A DNA stretch of 20,463 nucleotides from JAKAIY01 sp036258195 (GCA_036258195.1 DATAED010000243.1:1-20463), one strand, 5' to 3'; counted from the stretch's first letter, positions 6,030-13,696 are shown. Made by a program: numbers and translations. The notes: generated from the letters alone by a model not told the origin.

Positions 6030-7319
6030 TCAGAACTGCGACTTGGCGGCGCAGGTACCGGTGAAGTCGCCGCTCAGGTCTTTAAAGTTGTTCGGGATGG
6101 TGGTGTCAATGCCATAGACGCTGTTATCGCGCGTAGGAACACGCTGATTGGGCGCCGAACCGTACTTCGCGTTGGCGCCGAACAAGCCGCCCAGATCCAC
6201 TGTTCCCAGCGAGTTGAACGCTTTGAGCAGTCCAGCACGCGTCAGGTCGCCACCATCCGCCGCCTTCTTCAGGATAGCGTACGTGACCTTGGCCTCGGCA
6301 TAGCCGAATTGGAAGTAGCCGTCGGGTTTCTGATCCGGAGCGTACTTCTGGACGTCGTCGAGCATCTCAGCCATACCTGGCTGGCTTCGGTCGCCCCAGG
6401 TCGCGCCTTGCGCCACCACCCAGACACTCTTCTCCAGCAGTCCGGTGAACTGGGGAGAGACGGCCAGCAGTCCATTCGCCCACGCCGGACTGTTCAGGAT
6501 CCACTGCGGAAAATAGCCAAGCTGGGCGGCAGTGCCAATGATGCCCGCCGCGACGGTGGGTACGGCAGTCAGCACGACGAACTGTGCGCCCGCCTGCTTC
6601 ATCTTCGTGACCTGCGCCGTGAAGGTCGTATCGGTCAGCTCATAGGTCGCCTGAGCGACATTATTCAAGCTGCTGTAGCAACTCAGTGCCTCGGTATAGC
6701 CAGTGAGACCGTCCTGTCCATAGGCGTCATCCTGGTAGATAATGCCTACTTTCGGATTCGTGACGCCTAGAGATGTAGCCGCTTTGATCGCGTATTGGAG
6801 ACCATTCTCCACTTGCAATCGGTACGGCGTCCCGATCAGGATCATGTACTGCTGGCGAGCCAGGATCGAATCCAGCGAAGCGGCTGACACCAGCATCTTA
6901 TCGCGCTCGGAAAGACCCACAATGGCCTGCGTAGTCGGTGAGCCGAGGCTCTCAGCCAGCATCAGCACCTGATTGTGAATCTGGTTGTACATCTGAACCT
7001 GAATCTGCGGATTGTACTGCGAGTCCTTCTCAACCAGATTGACCTTGAAGCCGTCAATCCCACCGTTGGCGTTGACCGCCTTGAAGTAGGTCTCAATGCC
7101 CTTGGTGAGCGGGATGCCAATGGGAGCTGCGACAGGCCCCGAGAGAGGCGTAAGAATGCCGAGGTTGATGGTCTTGTTCGCTACATCGACCCCAGGCCCT
7201 GCTTGGATTCCGCTCCCGCCTCCGGTCGAGCAGGCTGAGAGGAACACGCTGAGGGCTGCGATCACGGTGAATAAGACCATGATGCGGCTTCGCGCCCGAC
7301 GCGCCAGATGAGTCGCCAT
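6030..7319 (-). CDS. livK: ABC transporter substrate-binding lipoprotein, Liv/branched-chain amino acid type
   Basis: A 429-residue type-I periplasmic-binding-fold protein (LivK/HAAT family). Residues 1-30 form a lipoprotein signal: positive LARRARSR, hydrophobic MVLFTVIAALSVF, then lipobox LSAC with Cys30, followed by a GGGSG linker. The mature part opens with INLGILTPLSGPVAAPIG, the usual first strand and ligand loop, and contains VGIIYQDDAYGQDG and the FVVLTAVPTVAAGII hinge-region pattern. It is anchored outside the membrane and would deliver ligand to LivHM. Start 7319 gives a clean signal peptide and has GAGGGG 7 nt upstream; the open frame to 7367 adds an unlikely leader. The ligand is not predictable: this family also binds aromatic acids, amides and urea. 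It is the last gene of the transporter set, 101 bp after livM. Confidence 0.93.
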   Translation of the reverse strand: MATHLARRARSRIMVLFTVIAALSVFLSACSTGGGSGIQAGPGVDVANKTINLGILTPLSGPVAAPIGIPLTKGIETYFKAVNANGGIDGFKVNLVEKDSQYNPQIQVQMYNQIHNQVLMLAESLGSPTTQAIVGLSERDKMLVSAASLDSILARQQYMILIGTPYRLQVENGLQYAIKAATSLGVTNPKVGIIYQDDAYGQDGLTGYTEALSCYSSLNNVAQATYELTDTTFTAQVTKMKQAGAQFVVLTAVPTVAAGIIGTAAQLGYFPQWILNSPAWANGLLAVSPQFTGLLEKSVWVVAQGATWGDRSQPGMAEMLDDVQKYAPDQKPDGYFQFGYAEAKVTYAILKKAADGGDLTRAGLLKAFNSLGTVDLGGLFGANAKYGSAPNQRVPTRDNSVYGIDTTIPNNFKDLSGDFTGTCAAKSQF

Positions 7320-7357
7320 GAGTTTCCCCTCTCGAAAATAGCTACACGATGCTGGAT

Positions 7358-7401
7358 GGCTGGCCATTCACTGCCAGCCGCCTGCGGCTGCGTCGCCGCA
7401 G
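7358..7401 (-). other. Two consecutive hairpins in the livM-livK spacer
   Basis: Two perfect 7-bp inverted repeats lie back to back: CTGCGGC (7382-7388) with GCCGCAG (7395-7401), and GGCTGGC (7358-7364) with GCCAGCC (7373-7379). They fill most of the 101-bp gap between the livM stop and the livK start. No U-tract follows either. Such structures can set a boundary so that the binding-protein message is made or kept in excess over the permease message. Confidence 0.55.
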
Positions 7402-7420
7402 ACGCTGCGCCCGGGTCGGG

Positions 7421-8647
7421 CTACTGCGGCGCGTCTGCGCGCCGCGTAAGATCCATGCGTTCGACGTCGAGTTGGGGCTCGCGCTCCGATGAGGCCACCG
7501 CTGTGGTTGTCGCTGTAGTTGTCTCACCTCCTTTGCGTCGCGTCTCGATGCGCTGGTTTGCCGTGCGTATTCGGCGGGCAAGGCCGATGATGCCTGCGGG
7601 CTCGAACAGCAGGAAGACGATAATCAACAGGCCGTAGAATATCGCGCTCAGATCACCGCTGGAGATGCCTGTCGAACTGGCGTTCTGCGGCAAAAGCGAG
7701 AACGTATTGAGCGCGGTCGGTATGGCGAAAACGAAGGCTGCGCCCAGGATAGAGCCCCAGACACTGGCGACGCCACCAATCAGGATGGCGGCGATGAACT
7801 GAATCGAGAGCAGCAGGCTCCATGTGCCTGGCGTTGCGATACCCGAGAGGGAGGCGTCGAGCGCGCCTGCGGTCCCCGCGAGGAAGGATGAAAGGACGAA
7901 TGCGCCTATCTTGGCCTCGAACAGGTTGATACCCATGATAGCCGCCGCAGTCTCGTTATCTCGCACCGCCTGCCAGGCGCGCCCAGGTCGCGAGCGGGCG
8001 ATATTCGCGATGAAGACTGCTACCAGCGCTAGCAGCGGCAGCAAGGGCAGAAAAAAGCACTGGTTGGTCGTCAACTGTACGCCAAAGATCGGGTTGGGGC
8101 TGGCGAACGAGAAGTCGCCGATAGTGGGAGCGGGGAAATTGAAACGCCCCTGCTGCCCTCCGGTGATGACACGCAAATTGATGAACAGATATTGGCCAAT
8201 GAAGACGAGCGCCAGTGTGACAATACCCAAATAGAAGCCCTTGAGGCGCAGCGCTGTTGGGCCGATCAGCGCGCCGATGAACGCTGCGACGATCCCAGAG
8301 GCGGGCAGCCAGATCACAAATGAAAGCCCCAATCCAGCGGGATCGCCGGGCAACTGTGGTGGGCTGCCACCAAGCCACGCGGCGGTGTAGGCCCCGATGC
8401 CCATGAAGAAGGCGATACCGAGCGAGATCTGCCCCGCATAACCTGAGAGCACGTTCAGGCCGAGCGCCGCGATGGCTGCGACCATCGTGAAGTCGAGTAT
8501 CGAGACCCAGCCGTCTCCTCCGAAGAGGAATATGAGCGCCAGGAGAATCGCGCCAACAAGCGCCAGGGCGCGGCTCCGCGACGAGCGCGGAAGTCCCAGC
8601 AGCGCGGCCACGGGCGCAGATGAGCCAACAGGGCCGGGCGCGCTCAT
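7421..8647 (-). CDS. livM: Branched-chain-type ABC transporter permease LivM
   Basis: A 408-residue inner-membrane permease. After a short polar N-terminus it has a series of hydrophobic segments, with the family motif GLNVLSGYAGQISLGIAFFMGIGAYTAA near residues 63-90 and the coupling-loop pattern RPGRAWQAVRDNETAAAIMGINLFEAKIGAFVLSSFLAGTAGAL. It forms the channel together with LivH. The C-terminus carries a hydrophilic tail of about 50 residues after the last membrane segment, rich in Thr, Arg and Glu; this is longer than in E. coli LivM. Its ATG overlaps the livH stop as ATGA (8644-8647), and GGTGGAG lies upstream, so the two permeases are translationally coupled. Confidence 0.94.
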   Translation of the reverse strand: MSAPGPVGSSAPVAALLGLPRSSRSRALALVGAILLALIFLFGGDGWVSILDFTMVAAIAALGLNVLSGYAGQISLGIAFFMGIGAYTAAWLGGSPPQLPGDPAGLGLSFVIWLPASGIVAAFIGALIGPTALRLKGFYLGIVTLALVFIGQYLFINLRVITGGQQGRFNFPAPTIGDFSFASPNPIFGVQLTTNQCFFLPLLPLLALVAVFIANIARSRPGRAWQAVRDNETAAAIMGINLFEAKIGAFVLSSFLAGTAGALDASLSGIATPGTWSLLLSIQFIAAILIGGVASVWGSILGAAFVFAIPTALNTFSLLPQNASSTGISSGDLSAIFYGLLIIVFLLFEPAGIIGLARRIRTANQRIETRRKGGETTTATTTAVASSEREPQLDVERMDLTRRADAPQ

Positions 8648-9543
8648 ATCCGCTCCACCTTTCGTGTGCCGAACAGTCCATAGGGGCGGATCAGCAGGAC
8701 GAGAATCATGACGAGGTAGGGCGAAATCGTGTGGAAGTTGACGCCGAGGAAACCGCTGGCCTCATAGCCCTGCGTCAGCACGTAGACCAGTCCAATCACG
8801 ACGCCGCCGACGACGGCGCCCGGAATCGAGTCGAGGCCACCCAGAATGATCGCCGGGAACGCTACCAGGGCGCCTTGACCCAGCCCCACATCGAAGACGG
8901 GATTACCCGCGCCCGCCGCCAGAAAGACACCACCAATGGTCGCGATGGCCCCAGAGATGCCCCAGGCCAACGCATAGACCGTCGAGATCCTGATACCCAT
9001 GGCCCGCGCCGCTTCCTGGTCTATCGCTGTGGCGCGCATGGCTAATCCATAGCGGGTGTAGCGCAGAAAAGCGTAGAGCGCGACGCAGATCAGGATGGTG
9101 ATGACAATACTTGCGAGCGCGTTCAGGCCGAATTTGACGCCGCCCACCGTGATGGCGCTCACGATGTCGAAGGGAGCGGGCGCGCCGGGACTGTTTGACC
9201 CTACCAGAATCGTGACCGCCGTCAGCAGGAGCACATCGAGGCCGATGGTCACCATGATGATCGTGAAGGGTGGCCGCCCGATCATGCGCCGCAGCACCAC
9301 ACGTTCGAAGATCACGCCGATCAGCACAGTGACACCCATGCCGAGGAGCACCGCTGGGAAGAAGCCCAGACGCCACGAGAACATGGCTGTCGAGACAACG
9401 AATGTCCCCACGAGCAAGAACTCGCCCTGCGCAAAGTTGATGACTTCGCTTGCCTTGAAGATGATGGTGAACCCCAGCGCAATCAGCGCATAGTCAGACC
9501 CCAGCGCGAGACCAGAGAACATCAACTGGATGAATAACGTCAT
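8644..9543 (-). CDS. livH: Branched-chain-type ABC transporter permease LivH
   Basis: A 299-residue inner-membrane permease with the LivH hallmarks: GSDYALIALGFTIIFKASEVINFAQGEF near the start, multiple hydrophobic spans, the cytoplasmic coupling loop RYGLAMRATAIDQEAARAMGI, and GLDSIPGAVVGGVVIGL late in the protein. ATG 9543 is chosen over the GTG at 9549 because GAGGGG then sits at a normal 5-nt spacing. It partners LivM, whose start overlaps its stop by 4 bp, and it follows livG by 69 bp. Confidence 0.94.
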   Translation of the reverse strand: MTLFIQLMFSGLALGSDYALIALGFTIIFKASEVINFAQGEFLLVGTFVVSTAMFSWRLGFFPAVLLGMGVTVLIGVIFERVVLRRMIGRPPFTIIMVTIGLDVLLLTAVTILVGSNSPGAPAPFDIVSAITVGGVKFGLNALASIVITILICVALYAFLRYTRYGLAMRATAIDQEAARAMGIRISTVYALAWGISGAIATIGGVFLAAGAGNPVFDVGLGQGALVAFPAIILGGLDSIPGAVVGGVVIGLVYVLTQGYEASGFLGVNFHTISPYLVMILVLLIRPYGLFGTRKVERI

Positions 9544-9612
9544 GGTCACCCCTCACTGTCGCGCACCGGCCCGCAGCGCATGCCTGGCCGCTCGCATCCG
9601 CCTTTCGCTTCC

Positions 9613-10416
9613 CTAGCCGCCGGTGTTCGCATCGACTTGCTCTTCGCCCAGATACGCTCTGATAACAGATGGATCTGCCTGCGTTTCGGCTGGCGTGCCC
9701 TGGGCAATGACGCGACCGAAGTCCAACACGAGCACCCGGTCGGCGATGCCCATGACCATCGCCATGTCGTGCTCGACCAGGATCTGTGTGATGCCCAACT
9801 GTTCCCTGACATCCAGCATGATCGCCGCGAGGTCCTGGCTCTCCTCGAGTCCCATACCTGCGACTGGCTCATCCAGCAGCAGCAGGCGAGGTTGTGTTGC
9901 CAGCGCTCGCGCCAGGTCAGCCCGCTTTTGCAGTCCGAACGGTAGGCTGCCAAGCGGCCGATCGCGGTAGGGCTCAAGTCCGAGCAGCGCCAGCAGGCGT
10001 AGACAATACGCCCTGTTCTCGCGCTCCTCCGCTGCGGCCAGCCCGACGTAGACGCCGCCTCGCATGATGCCGCTGCGCATGCGGCTATGTCGCCCAAGCA
10101 GCAGGTAGTCCAGCACCGGCGTGTACGGGAACTGTCCCAGGTTCTGGAATGTCCGCGCGATGCCCGCGCCAACGATCTGGTCGGTTCTGAGTCGCAAGAG
10201 GTCGCGCCCTTCGAAGGTCACTTGCCCGGCTACGGGGCGATAGACGCGCGAGAGGACATTGAAGAGCGATGTCTTGCCCGCGCCGTTTGGCCCAATGATG
10301 GCGAACAGCTCGCCAGGCAGCACATCGAAGGACACCTCCGAGAGCGCGGTGAGTCCAGCAAAGCGCACCGTGATGTCACGCACAGCGAGCAGCGGCGTCT
10401 GCGCTACCGAGGTCAT
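9613..10416 (-). CDS. livG: Branched-chain-type ABC transporter ATP-binding protein LivG
   Basis: A 267-residue ABC ATPase. Walker A is GPNGAGKT (42-49), the Q-loop region is RTFQN (88-92), the signature is the LivG variant SLPFGLQ (157-163), Walker B is LLLLDEP (178-184), and the LivG-typical VAGM follows; VEHD carries the switch His. The insert around SRMRSGIMRGGVYVG (111-125) matches LivG proteins rather than LivF. The ATG at 10416 forms an ATGA overlap with the livF stop and has GGTGGG upstream. A GTG at 10425 is a less likely start. It works as a heterodimer with LivF under the LivHM channel on the cytoplasmic face. Confidence 0.94.
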   Translation of the reverse strand: MTSVAQTPLLAVRDITVRFAGLTALSEVSFDVLPGELFAIIGPNGAGKTSLFNVLSRVYRPVAGQVTFEGRDLLRLRTDQIVGAGIARTFQNLGQFPYTPVLDYLLLGRHSRMRSGIMRGGVYVGLAAAEERENRAYCLRLLALLGLEPYRDRPLGSLPFGLQKRADLARALATQPRLLLLDEPVAGMGLEESQDLAAIMLDVREQLGITQILVEHDMAMVMGIADRVLVLDFGRVIAQGTPAETQADPSVIRAYLGEEQVDANTGG

Positions 10417-11204
10417 AGCGCCCACCGCCTCTCTGGCCGACGTTGGCGCAGCGTGGCGAAGGTCCCGTGTCCACCTTCGCCGTGCAAGCCCAGATAGAAT
10501 GTGCGCACACGTTCGTCGCGCCGCAACTCCGATGCTGGCTGATCCAGCACGACTCGTCCAGTCTCCAGCACATAGCCGTGCGCCGCGTGGGCAAGCGCCA
10601 TCTGCGCGTTTTGCTCCACCAGCAGCACCGCTGTACCCGCCGCGCTGATTTCGCCGATGATGGCGCCGATCTGCTGTACCATCACCGGAGCAAGCCCGAG
10701 TGACGGCTCATCGAGCAGGAGCAGCCGTGGGCTGGCCATCAGCGCACGCCCGATGGCCAGCATCTGCTGCTCGCCCCCGGACAGGAAGCCCGCCGCGCTC
10801 CAGCGGCGTTCGCGCAGGATTGGGAAGAGATCCATGACGTGATCGTAGGCGCGGCGGGTGGCGCCAGTGTCGCGTACGGCAAATGCTCCCGCACGCAGGT
10901 TCTCGTCCACAGACAGCGCTCCGAAGAGCCGACGTCCTTCCAGCACCTGCGCGATGCCCAGCTGCACAATGCGTGGCGCGTCAAGGGTAGTGATTGACTG
11001 GCCATCGAACTCAATCGAACCATGGACGATGCGGCCGCCCTGGCTGCCCAGCAATCCGGAGATCGCCCGCAAGATCGTTGTCTTGCCTGCGCCATTGGCG
11101 CCCAGCAGCGCTACCACCTCTCGGTCAGGCGCCTCGAGCGAGACACCGCGTACGGCGGCGATGGCGCCCTGATAGGTCACCTCGAGCTCATGGACAGCCA
11201 GCAT
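10413..11204 (-). CDS. livF: Branched-chain-type ABC transporter ATP-binding protein LivF
   Basis: A 263-residue ABC ATPase with Walker A GANGAGKT (35-42), LEGRRLFGALSVDENL after the Q-loop (88-103), signature LSGGEQQ (141-147), Walker B LLLLDEP (161-167), GLAP, and VEQN in place of the usual His-loop, all as in LivF. The C-terminus runs about 20 residues past the usual YLGL end, and this extra part ends in the overlap with livG. The start at 11204 has GAGG about 9 nt upstream. The acyl-CoA dehydrogenase gene ends 21 bp before it, which suggests the dehydrogenase and the transporter are made from one message. Confidence 0.94.
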   Translation of the reverse strand: MLAVHELEVTYQGAIAAVRGVSLEAPDREVVALLGANGAGKTTILRAISGLLGSQGGRIVHGSIEFDGQSITTLDAPRIVQLGIAQVLEGRRLFGALSVDENLRAGAFAVRDTGATRRAYDHVMDLFPILRERRWSAAGFLSGGEQQMLAIGRALMASPRLLLLDEPSLGLAPVMVQQIGAIIGEISAAGTAVLLVEQNAQMALAHAAHGYVLETGRVVLDQPASELRRDERVRTFYLGLHGEGGHGTFATLRQRRPERRWAL

Positions 11205-11225
11205 AGCGTTGCCTCACACCTTCTG

Positions 11226-12395
11226 TTAGTCCTGCCACTCACCGACTTTCACATGACCCTTGAGCAGATTGCGCGCGATGATGAACCGCTGGATCTCATC
11301 TGTGCCGTCAAAGATGCGGAAGACGCGCATCTCGCGATACCACCGCTCGATGGGTAATTCGCGGGTGTAGCCCATACCGCCGTGGATCTGGAGCATGCGA
11401 TCCACCACGCGGTTTGCCATGTTCGCGCCGTAGAGTTTCGCCATCGAGGCTTGATGCCGATTATCGAGGCCGCGATCAGCAAGCCACGCTGCTCGCAGGG
11501 TGATCCACTTCGTCGCCTCGATTTCCACTGCTGAATCGGCGATCATCCACTGAATCGCCTGTCGCTCCGCCAGTGGCTGTCCAAAGGTGACACGGTTCTG
11601 CGCATGCTCGATAGACATCTCAAGCATGCGTTCGCATGCGCCGATGGCCCGCGCCGGGATGGCCCAGCGCGCCGCGCCGATCCAGCGCATCGCCAGGTCG
11701 AAGCCGTAGCCCTCCTCGCCAAGGATATTCTCCTGGGGCACGCGCACATCGTTGAAGATCAGCGCCGCTGGATCCCACTCGCCCATGGTCGCAATCCGCT
11801 CGGATCGCCAGCCCATCTCGCGGTCTACCAGGAAACAGGTGATCCCACCATGTGGCCCACGATCCTTGTCGGTGACGGCAAAGACCATGGTGAAGTCAGC
11901 GTCATTCCCATTCGTGATGAAGATCTTCTCGCCGTTGAGGATCCAGGAATCGCCGTCTTTCACCGCCGTCATACGGATGGCGCCTGCGTCCGAACCGGCT
12001 TCTGGCTCAGTCAGCGCAAAGCATGACTGGCGCACGCCCTCAATAGTCGGCAGCAGATAACGCTGCTTCTGTTGCTCGTTGCAGGCGTAGAGGATGTTGT
12101 CCGCCGAGCCGCCGAACGAGAACGGCACAAATGTACGCCCCAACTCCATCAGCGTGAGGCAGGTGGCGACCGATCCCAGATTCGCCCCACCATACTCTTC
12201 CGGCGTATTGATGCCCCAGAAACCCAGTTGCCGCGCCTTTGACTGGAGCTCGCGTAGCTGCCCTCGCTCGATGCCTGGCCGACCTTCACGCTCATTGCGC
12301 AGCACATCGCCTTCCAGAGGCGCCAGTTCGCGCCGAACAAACTCGCGCACGGTCTGCTGGATCAATTTCTCTTCGGGCGTCAGTGTAAAGTCCAT
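11226..12395 (-). CDS. Acyl-CoA dehydrogenase (CaiA/distal-clade type)
   Basis: A 389-residue FAD acyl-CoA dehydrogenase of normal length. It opens with MDFTLTPEEKLIQQTVREFVRREL, followed by CFALTEPEAGSDAGAIRMTA (FAD and substrate loop), GEKIFITNGNDADF, RVTFGQPLAERQAIQWMIADS, QIHGGMGYTRELPIERWYREMR, and the C-terminal FDGTDEIQRF. At the position of the catalytic Glu of medium- and short-chain members (YEGT) this protein has Asp363. The alternative Glu position used by isovaleryl- and long-chain enzymes (xxER in the helix before AIGACE) appears to be Ala, so Asp363 is the only obvious base. GGGAG precedes the ATG at 12395. It lies between the IclR gene and livF and probably acts on the CoA ester of the imported substrate. 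Confidence 0.92.
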   Translation of the reverse strand: MDFTLTPEEKLIQQTVREFVRRELAPLEGDVLRNEREGRPGIERGQLRELQSKARQLGFWGINTPEEYGGANLGSVATCLTLMELGRTFVPFSFGGSADNILYACNEQQKQRYLLPTIEGVRQSCFALTEPEAGSDAGAIRMTAVKDGDSWILNGEKIFITNGNDADFTMVFAVTDKDRGPHGGITCFLVDREMGWRSERIATMGEWDPAALIFNDVRVPQENILGEEGYGFDLAMRWIGAARWAIPARAIGACERMLEMSIEHAQNRVTFGQPLAERQAIQWMIADSAVEIEATKWITLRAAWLADRGLDNRHQASMAKLYGANMANRVVDRMLQIHGGMGYTRELPIERWYREMRVFRIFDGTDEIQRFIIARNLLKGHVKVGEWQD

Positions 12396-12420
12396 CTTGA
12401 TTCTCCCAGCGCATGTCGCA

Positions 12421-12480
12421 GACGGCGCTCACTGTGACGGCGCTCGCTGTGACGGCGCTCGCTGTGACGGCGCTCGCCAC
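12421..12480. repeat. 15-bp tandem direct repeat, four copies
   Basis: The unit GACGGCGCTCGCTGT occurs at 12421, 12436, 12451 and 12466. The first copy has A for G at position 11 and the last ends in CCAC. It occupies most of the 99-bp gap between the iclR stop (12495) and the acyl-CoA dehydrogenase start (12395), ending 25 nt upstream of the start codon and just outside its ribosome site. Copy-number change by slippage would alter the leader of the dehydrogenase without touching either gene. Confidence 0.9.
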
Positions 12481-12494
12481 ACTGCGCTGCGCCG

Positions 12495-13307
12495 TTACAC
12501 CAGTGCCATCTCCGGCGCTGAATCGTCTCCTGTCCGATGGGTGTACCCATTCCATTCCGAGAGCTTGCGCGCCGCAGAGCATACTGTGCTGATGACGTCG
12601 GCCAGATGATGCTCCTCGAGTTGCGAGCTGATGCATACGCTCGAGATGACGAGCTCCACCTGACCATGCCTGCCAAAAATGGGAGCGTCCACCGCGGTGG
12701 CGCCACGGTGGAACTCTCCGTCGGAAATTGCGTAGCCCTGGCGACGGACTTCGTGCAGCATCTCGATGAATCGCGCAGGATCGGTAATGGTCGCCGATGT
12801 CATTGGGTGGAGGCCCGCTGCAATGTGGCGCTGCCATTCCGACTCATCGTCATACGCCAGAAAGCACCGCCCATGCGCGCCAGCGGTCAGCGGCGTGGCC
12901 TGACCGATGGAGATACTCAAACGGCTGAAGCGAATGTCCTCCGTGGGCGGCTCGGCTGAGGCGATATAGATGGGGCGGTCATCCCAGCGCTGGACGAGCG
13001 CGGTCGTTAGCCCGGTCTGCGCTGCCACGCGCCTGATCTCAGCGGTGGCCCGCGCGACCGCGTCATTCAGCTCGGCGGCGCGGTTGCCTAGTGGAATCAG
13101 ATAGGGGCCGAGGCTGTACCGCCGTGTCTCGGGATCATAGAGAACAAAGTCTTCCCGCTCGAGTGTGCGCAGAACACGCAGACAGGTGGTGGGGCTGGCG
13201 TTCAGCTTACGAGCAATATCGGTGAGCGATGAGGATTTGTATTTGTGGCGGCTGAGTAACCTCAGCGCCTGCGCCGCCAGCGCGACGGATGGAACCGTAT
13301 ACTCCAT
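12495..13307 (-). CDS. IclR-family transcriptional regulator
   Basis: A 270-residue regulator. The N-terminal winged helix-turn-helix (about 1-70) shows VALAAQALRLLSRHKYKSSSLTDIARKLNASPTTCLRVLRTLEREDFVLYD, and the rest matches the IclR effector domain (about 80-250), with SIGQATPLTAGAHGRCFLAY and the EVRRQGYAISDGEFHRGATAVDAPIF block that is diagnostic. Such proteins bind small acids or catabolic intermediates and control the adjacent catabolic operon. GGGAG lies 7-8 nt before the ATG at 13307. It heads the run of acyl-CoA dehydrogenase and liv genes, with a strong promoter 80 bp upstream, so it most likely controls itself and those genes. Whether it represses or activates cannot be read from the sequence. 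Confidence 0.93.
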   Translation of the reverse strand: MEYTVPSVALAAQALRLLSRHKYKSSSLTDIARKLNASPTTCLRVLRTLEREDFVLYDPETRRYSLGPYLIPLGNRAAELNDAVARATAEIRRVAAQTGLTTALVQRWDDRPIYIASAEPPTEDIRFSRLSISIGQATPLTAGAHGRCFLAYDDESEWQRHIAAGLHPMTSATITDPARFIEMLHEVRRQGYAISDGEFHRGATAVDAPIFGRHGQVELVISSVCISSQLEEHHLADVISTVCSAARKLSEWNGYTHRTGDDSAPEMALV

Positions 13308-13345
13308 TGCTGCACTCCCAGCGTCGTTGCCGCAGAGTCATGTCT

Positions 13346-13372
13346 TTTCAAATATGCAATGGACTTTCAAAT
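13346..13372. promoter_or_regulatory. Paired TTTCAAAT direct repeat in the iclR leader (candidate operator)
   Basis: TTTCAAAT occurs at 13346-13353 and again at 13365-13372, 19 bp apart, in the stretch just downstream of the predicted iclR start site (about +9 to +36). Position and AT-rich composition suit an autoregulatory operator, but no known IclR box is matched exactly. Confidence 0.35.
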
Positions 13373-13387
13373 CGCCAGGTTGCGCCT

Positions 13388-13416
13388 AGTATACACAGGT
13401 GGTTCTTGTGTGTCAA
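13388..13416 (-). promoter_or_regulatory. Sigma70-type promoter of the iclR-liv transcription unit
   Basis: On the minus strand TTGACA (13411-13416) is followed by a 17-bp spacer and TATACT (13388-13393). This is a perfect -35, optimal spacing, and a 5 of 6 -10. Transcription would start near 13381, giving a leader of about 73 nt before the iclR ATG at 13307. Confidence 0.8.
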
Positions 13417-13548
13417 CGGTTCGGAAGGGGAAGAAACGTCGATTAGTCATTGAGGCGTATTGCCGCGCTTCTGGCGTCAAGCGGGGCGCGACAAAGGAAG
13501 TATGCATCGTGATTCGGAACGTTGGCTGCTCTATGCGGATAGCCACTG

Positions 13549-13590
13549 GCGACAAATTTGTGTGCATGATGGTGACAAAATTGTGAGCAT
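13549..13590. promoter_or_regulatory. Two 19-bp direct repeats with palindromic cores upstream of mrp
   Basis: Sites at 13549-13567 and 13572-13590 match at 16 of 19 positions. Their cores are ACAAATTTGT (a perfect palindrome, 13552-13561) and ACAAAATTGT (nearly so). The period is 23 bp, about two helical turns. They end 33 nt before the mrp -10, at a place where an activator could compensate for the poor -35 (near -55 and -78). The regulator is unknown. Confidence 0.55.
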
Positions 13591-13619
13591 ACCCCATCTC
13601 CCGCCGCGCCGGAGTCGCG

Positions 13620-13628
13620 TGCTATAAT
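13620..13628 (+). promoter_or_regulatory. Extended -10 promoter of mrp
   Basis: TGCTATAAT (13620-13628) is a perfect extended -10 element. No good -35 lies 16-18 bp upstream, where the sequence is C-rich, so it may rely on the extended -10 or on an activator. The start site would be near 13635, about 62 nt before the mrp ATG. Confidence 0.7.
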
Positions 13629-13696
13629 CCTAGTTGGCAAGTCGGGATTAACGTGCGACGTGTCGTGTAGCGGCGCCTTCCATCTGGGAGAAACAC

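Larger units (their letters stand above)
13308..13696. other. 389-bp divergent intergenic region between iclR and mrp
   Basis: It contains the two divergent promoters and the two repeat pairs listed separately. No protein is supported: the 75-residue open frames on both strands have no conserved look and overlap the promoter elements. Confidence 0.6.

Noticed and set aside
12421..12480. Possible CRISPR array
   Set aside because: The units are 15 bp and directly adjacent with no spacers, and no cas gene is nearby.
13359..13597. Small proteins of 75-76 residues in the iclR-mrp gap
   Set aside because: They overlap the mapped promoter elements, occur on both strands, and lack ribosome sites and conserved features.
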